Origin: Acidobacteriota bacterium
Lineage (GTDB): Bacteria; Acidobacteriota; Vicinamibacteria; Vicinamibacterales; UBA2999
Direction: 5' to 3'
NCBI GenBank assembly: GCA_013813075.1
Contig: JACCSI010000146.1
Coordinates: 1-7,328, forward strand
Length of the DNA: 7,328 nt
Position 1 is the first letter of the stretch. Every line of letters starts with the position of its first letter. Below are positions 6,658 to 7,328 of this stretch, piece by piece. The notes below the pieces were generated by a model that did no database searches, had not been told where the DNA came from, and saw nothing but the letters and a program-made list of their open reading frames with translations. The translations under genes were made by a program, and so were the position numbers.

Positions 6658-6793
6658 CCCTCGAAGGTTTCCAGCCTCACCGACACGGGGTCGCCTCGCC
6701 AGAGGCTGTGCGGTGTCCGTCCTCAAGGCTGTCGACCACCAATTCTCGCGATTTCCCACGCGATAGTGTGTGTATGCAAGTTTGTGGCTGAAC

Positions 6794-6800
6794 AAGGGGG
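6794..6800 (+). promoter_or_regulatory. Ribosome binding site of the HTH gene
   Basis: AAGGGGG ends 4 bases before the ATG at 6805. It is the clearest Shine-Dalgarno-like site in the window and fixes the start of the downstream gene. Confidence 0.75.
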
Positions 6801-6804
6801 CCGC

Positions 6805-7328
6805 ATGCCCGAAATTTTTGGCGCTCGATTGCGCCATCGACGTGAAGAACGGCAGATCGATCTCATCTCGATCGCCAAACAGACGAAGATCAAACCGTCG
6901 CTGCTCGAAGCGCTGGAGCGGGACGACGTGTCCCAATGGCCCTCCGGGTTCTATCGGCGTGCCTTCATTCGTGCCTATGCCCAGGCGATCGACCTCGACC
7001 CTGATGCCGTCGTCCGCGAATTTCTTGCAGTGCATCCCGAGCCGCCGGCAGTCGACGTGCTCGCGGCGATGGCGTCAACGCTCGGTACAGGCGACAAATA
7101 TACGCGAGCCGCAACGAACAGGGTTTTCGGCGTCGTCGGCCTGGCGATTGGGTCGCTTTCCCGGCTGCGACGCGGTGATCCTGAGCTTCCCGTGACGCCG
7201 GCGGCGGCTCCCGCGCCCGTCCCCCCTTTCGCCATCGCAGCCGCAGCCCCAGCCGCAGACGCAGCCGTAGTCGCGCCCGCGTCCACCCGACCCGAGCCCA
7301 CCAACGAAGCGCCTTCGGACAGTCGACC
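6805..7328 (+). CDS. RodZ-like helix-turn-helix protein, N-terminal part (3' truncated)
   Basis: The frame from the ATG at 6805 stays open to the window edge, giving 174 residues plus two bases. Residues 4-75 are a HTH_25/RodZ-type domain: FGARLRHRREERQIDL (5-20) is the first helix, SIAKQTKI (22-29) the second, and KPSLLEALERDDVSQWPSGF (30-49) contains the recognition helix and the family-typical turn. YRRAFIRAYAQAIDLDPD (50-67) completes the domain. Such domains bind DNA or, in RodZ itself, contact MreB. Residues 107-118 are only weakly hydrophobic, so no clear membrane helix is seen in the visible part, unlike RodZ, whose single helix follows the HTH. From about residue 126 the chain becomes Ala/Pro-rich and probably disordered. 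It could be a transcription regulator or a RodZ-type morphogenesis factor; the missing C-terminus would decide. A good ribosome binding site supports the start. Confidence 0.85.
   Translation, partial: MPEIFGARLRHRREERQIDLISIAKQTKIKPSLLEALERDDVSQWPSGFYRRAFIRAYAQAIDLDPDAVVREFLAVHPEPPAVDVLAAMASTLGTGDKYTRAATNRVFGVVGLAIGSLSRLRRGDPELPVTPAAAPAPVPPFAIAAAAPAADAAVVAPASTRPEPTNEAPSDSR
7237..7266 (+). repeat. GCAGCC-type hexanucleotide repeat
   Basis: Five consecutive in-frame hexamers, GCAGCC, GCAGCC, CCAGCC, GCAGAC and GCAGCC, encode an Ala-rich run (about residues 145-154) in the low-complexity tail of the HTH protein. The units are imperfect. Such a run could vary in length between strains without breaking the frame. 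Confidence 0.6.

Larger units (their letters stand above)
6458..6804. other. 347-base gap without a convincing gene
   Basis: The reading frames that cross this stretch (6467-6766 plus, 6505-7035 minus) show no recognisable domain, and the minus-strand one overlaps the HTH gene, so I call no gene. The gap holds no strong intrinsic terminator for the dehydrogenase gene; only short, weak stems were found near 6470-6515. It does contain a perfect 7-bp hairpin at 6631-6647, a possible promoter at 6629-6657 and a 9-bp long-range inverted repeat (6592-6600 with 6730-6738). It does not resemble tRNA, tmRNA, RNase P, SRP RNA or a riboswitch that I recognise. Confidence 0.6.

Noticed and set aside
6458..6804. 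A known structured RNA (tmRNA, RNase P, SRP RNA, 6S, riboswitch) in the gap
   Set aside because: None of the conserved sequence blocks of these RNAs that I can recall was found.
6467..7035. Open frames crossing the 6458-6804 gap (plus 6467-6766, minus 6505-7035)
   Set aside because: Neither has a ribosome binding site or a domain; the minus-strand frame overlaps the well-supported HTH gene. Composition looks non-coding.

Overview
The window is high-GC bacterial DNA with long, tightly packed genes. It looks like a chromosomal segment of an Acidobacteriota member, possibly class Vicinamibacteria. That placement is an inference from family content: an orphan MacB/FtsX-type permease of the ADOP kind, a membrane-anchored PQQ-like beta-propeller protein, a secreted imidazolonepropionase-like amidohydrolase, a soluble PQQ-dependent dehydrogenase, and a RodZ-like HTH protein whose HTH continues into an Arg/Ala/Phe-rich stretch. 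No tRNA, rRNA, CRISPR array, insertion sequence or phage gene was seen.

Layout, left to right. (1) 1-852 (+): the C-terminal part of an ADOP/MacB-like permease, cut by the left edge. (2) 858-2822 (+): a 654-residue protein with five predicted membrane helices, an Ala/Pro linker and a BamB/PQQ-like propeller; it starts 5 bases after the permease stop. (3) 2910-4247 (-): a secreted metal-dependent amidohydrolase, convergent with gene 2. (4) 4388-6457 (+): a secreted PQQ-dependent dehydrogenase, divergent from gene 3 across a 140-base intergenic region. (5) 6458-6804: a 347-base gap with no convincing gene, but with a perfect hairpin inside a possible promoter and a long-range inverted repeat. 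(6) 6805-7328 (+): the N-terminal part of a RodZ-type HTH protein, open to the right edge and preceded by a strong ribosome binding site.

Four of the five genes encode proteins that should act in the membrane or periplasm. The dehydrogenase would oxidise a sugar, polyol or alcohol in the periplasm, and the amidohydrolase would cleave a peptide-like or cyclic amide substrate there. The propeller protein is more likely a scaffold or sensor than an enzyme. Nothing shows that they form one pathway, and gene orientations alternate, so this looks like ordinary accessory or housekeeping territory rather than a clear new system.

The observations most worth checking are: the five-helix-plus-propeller architecture of gene 2, which parallels membrane-bound glucose dehydrogenase without its recognisable active site; a perfect 11-bp-arm palindrome in that protein's linker; a 15-bp tandem repeat that builds the hydrophobic core of the dehydrogenase signal peptide; and the structured gap ahead of the HTH gene.
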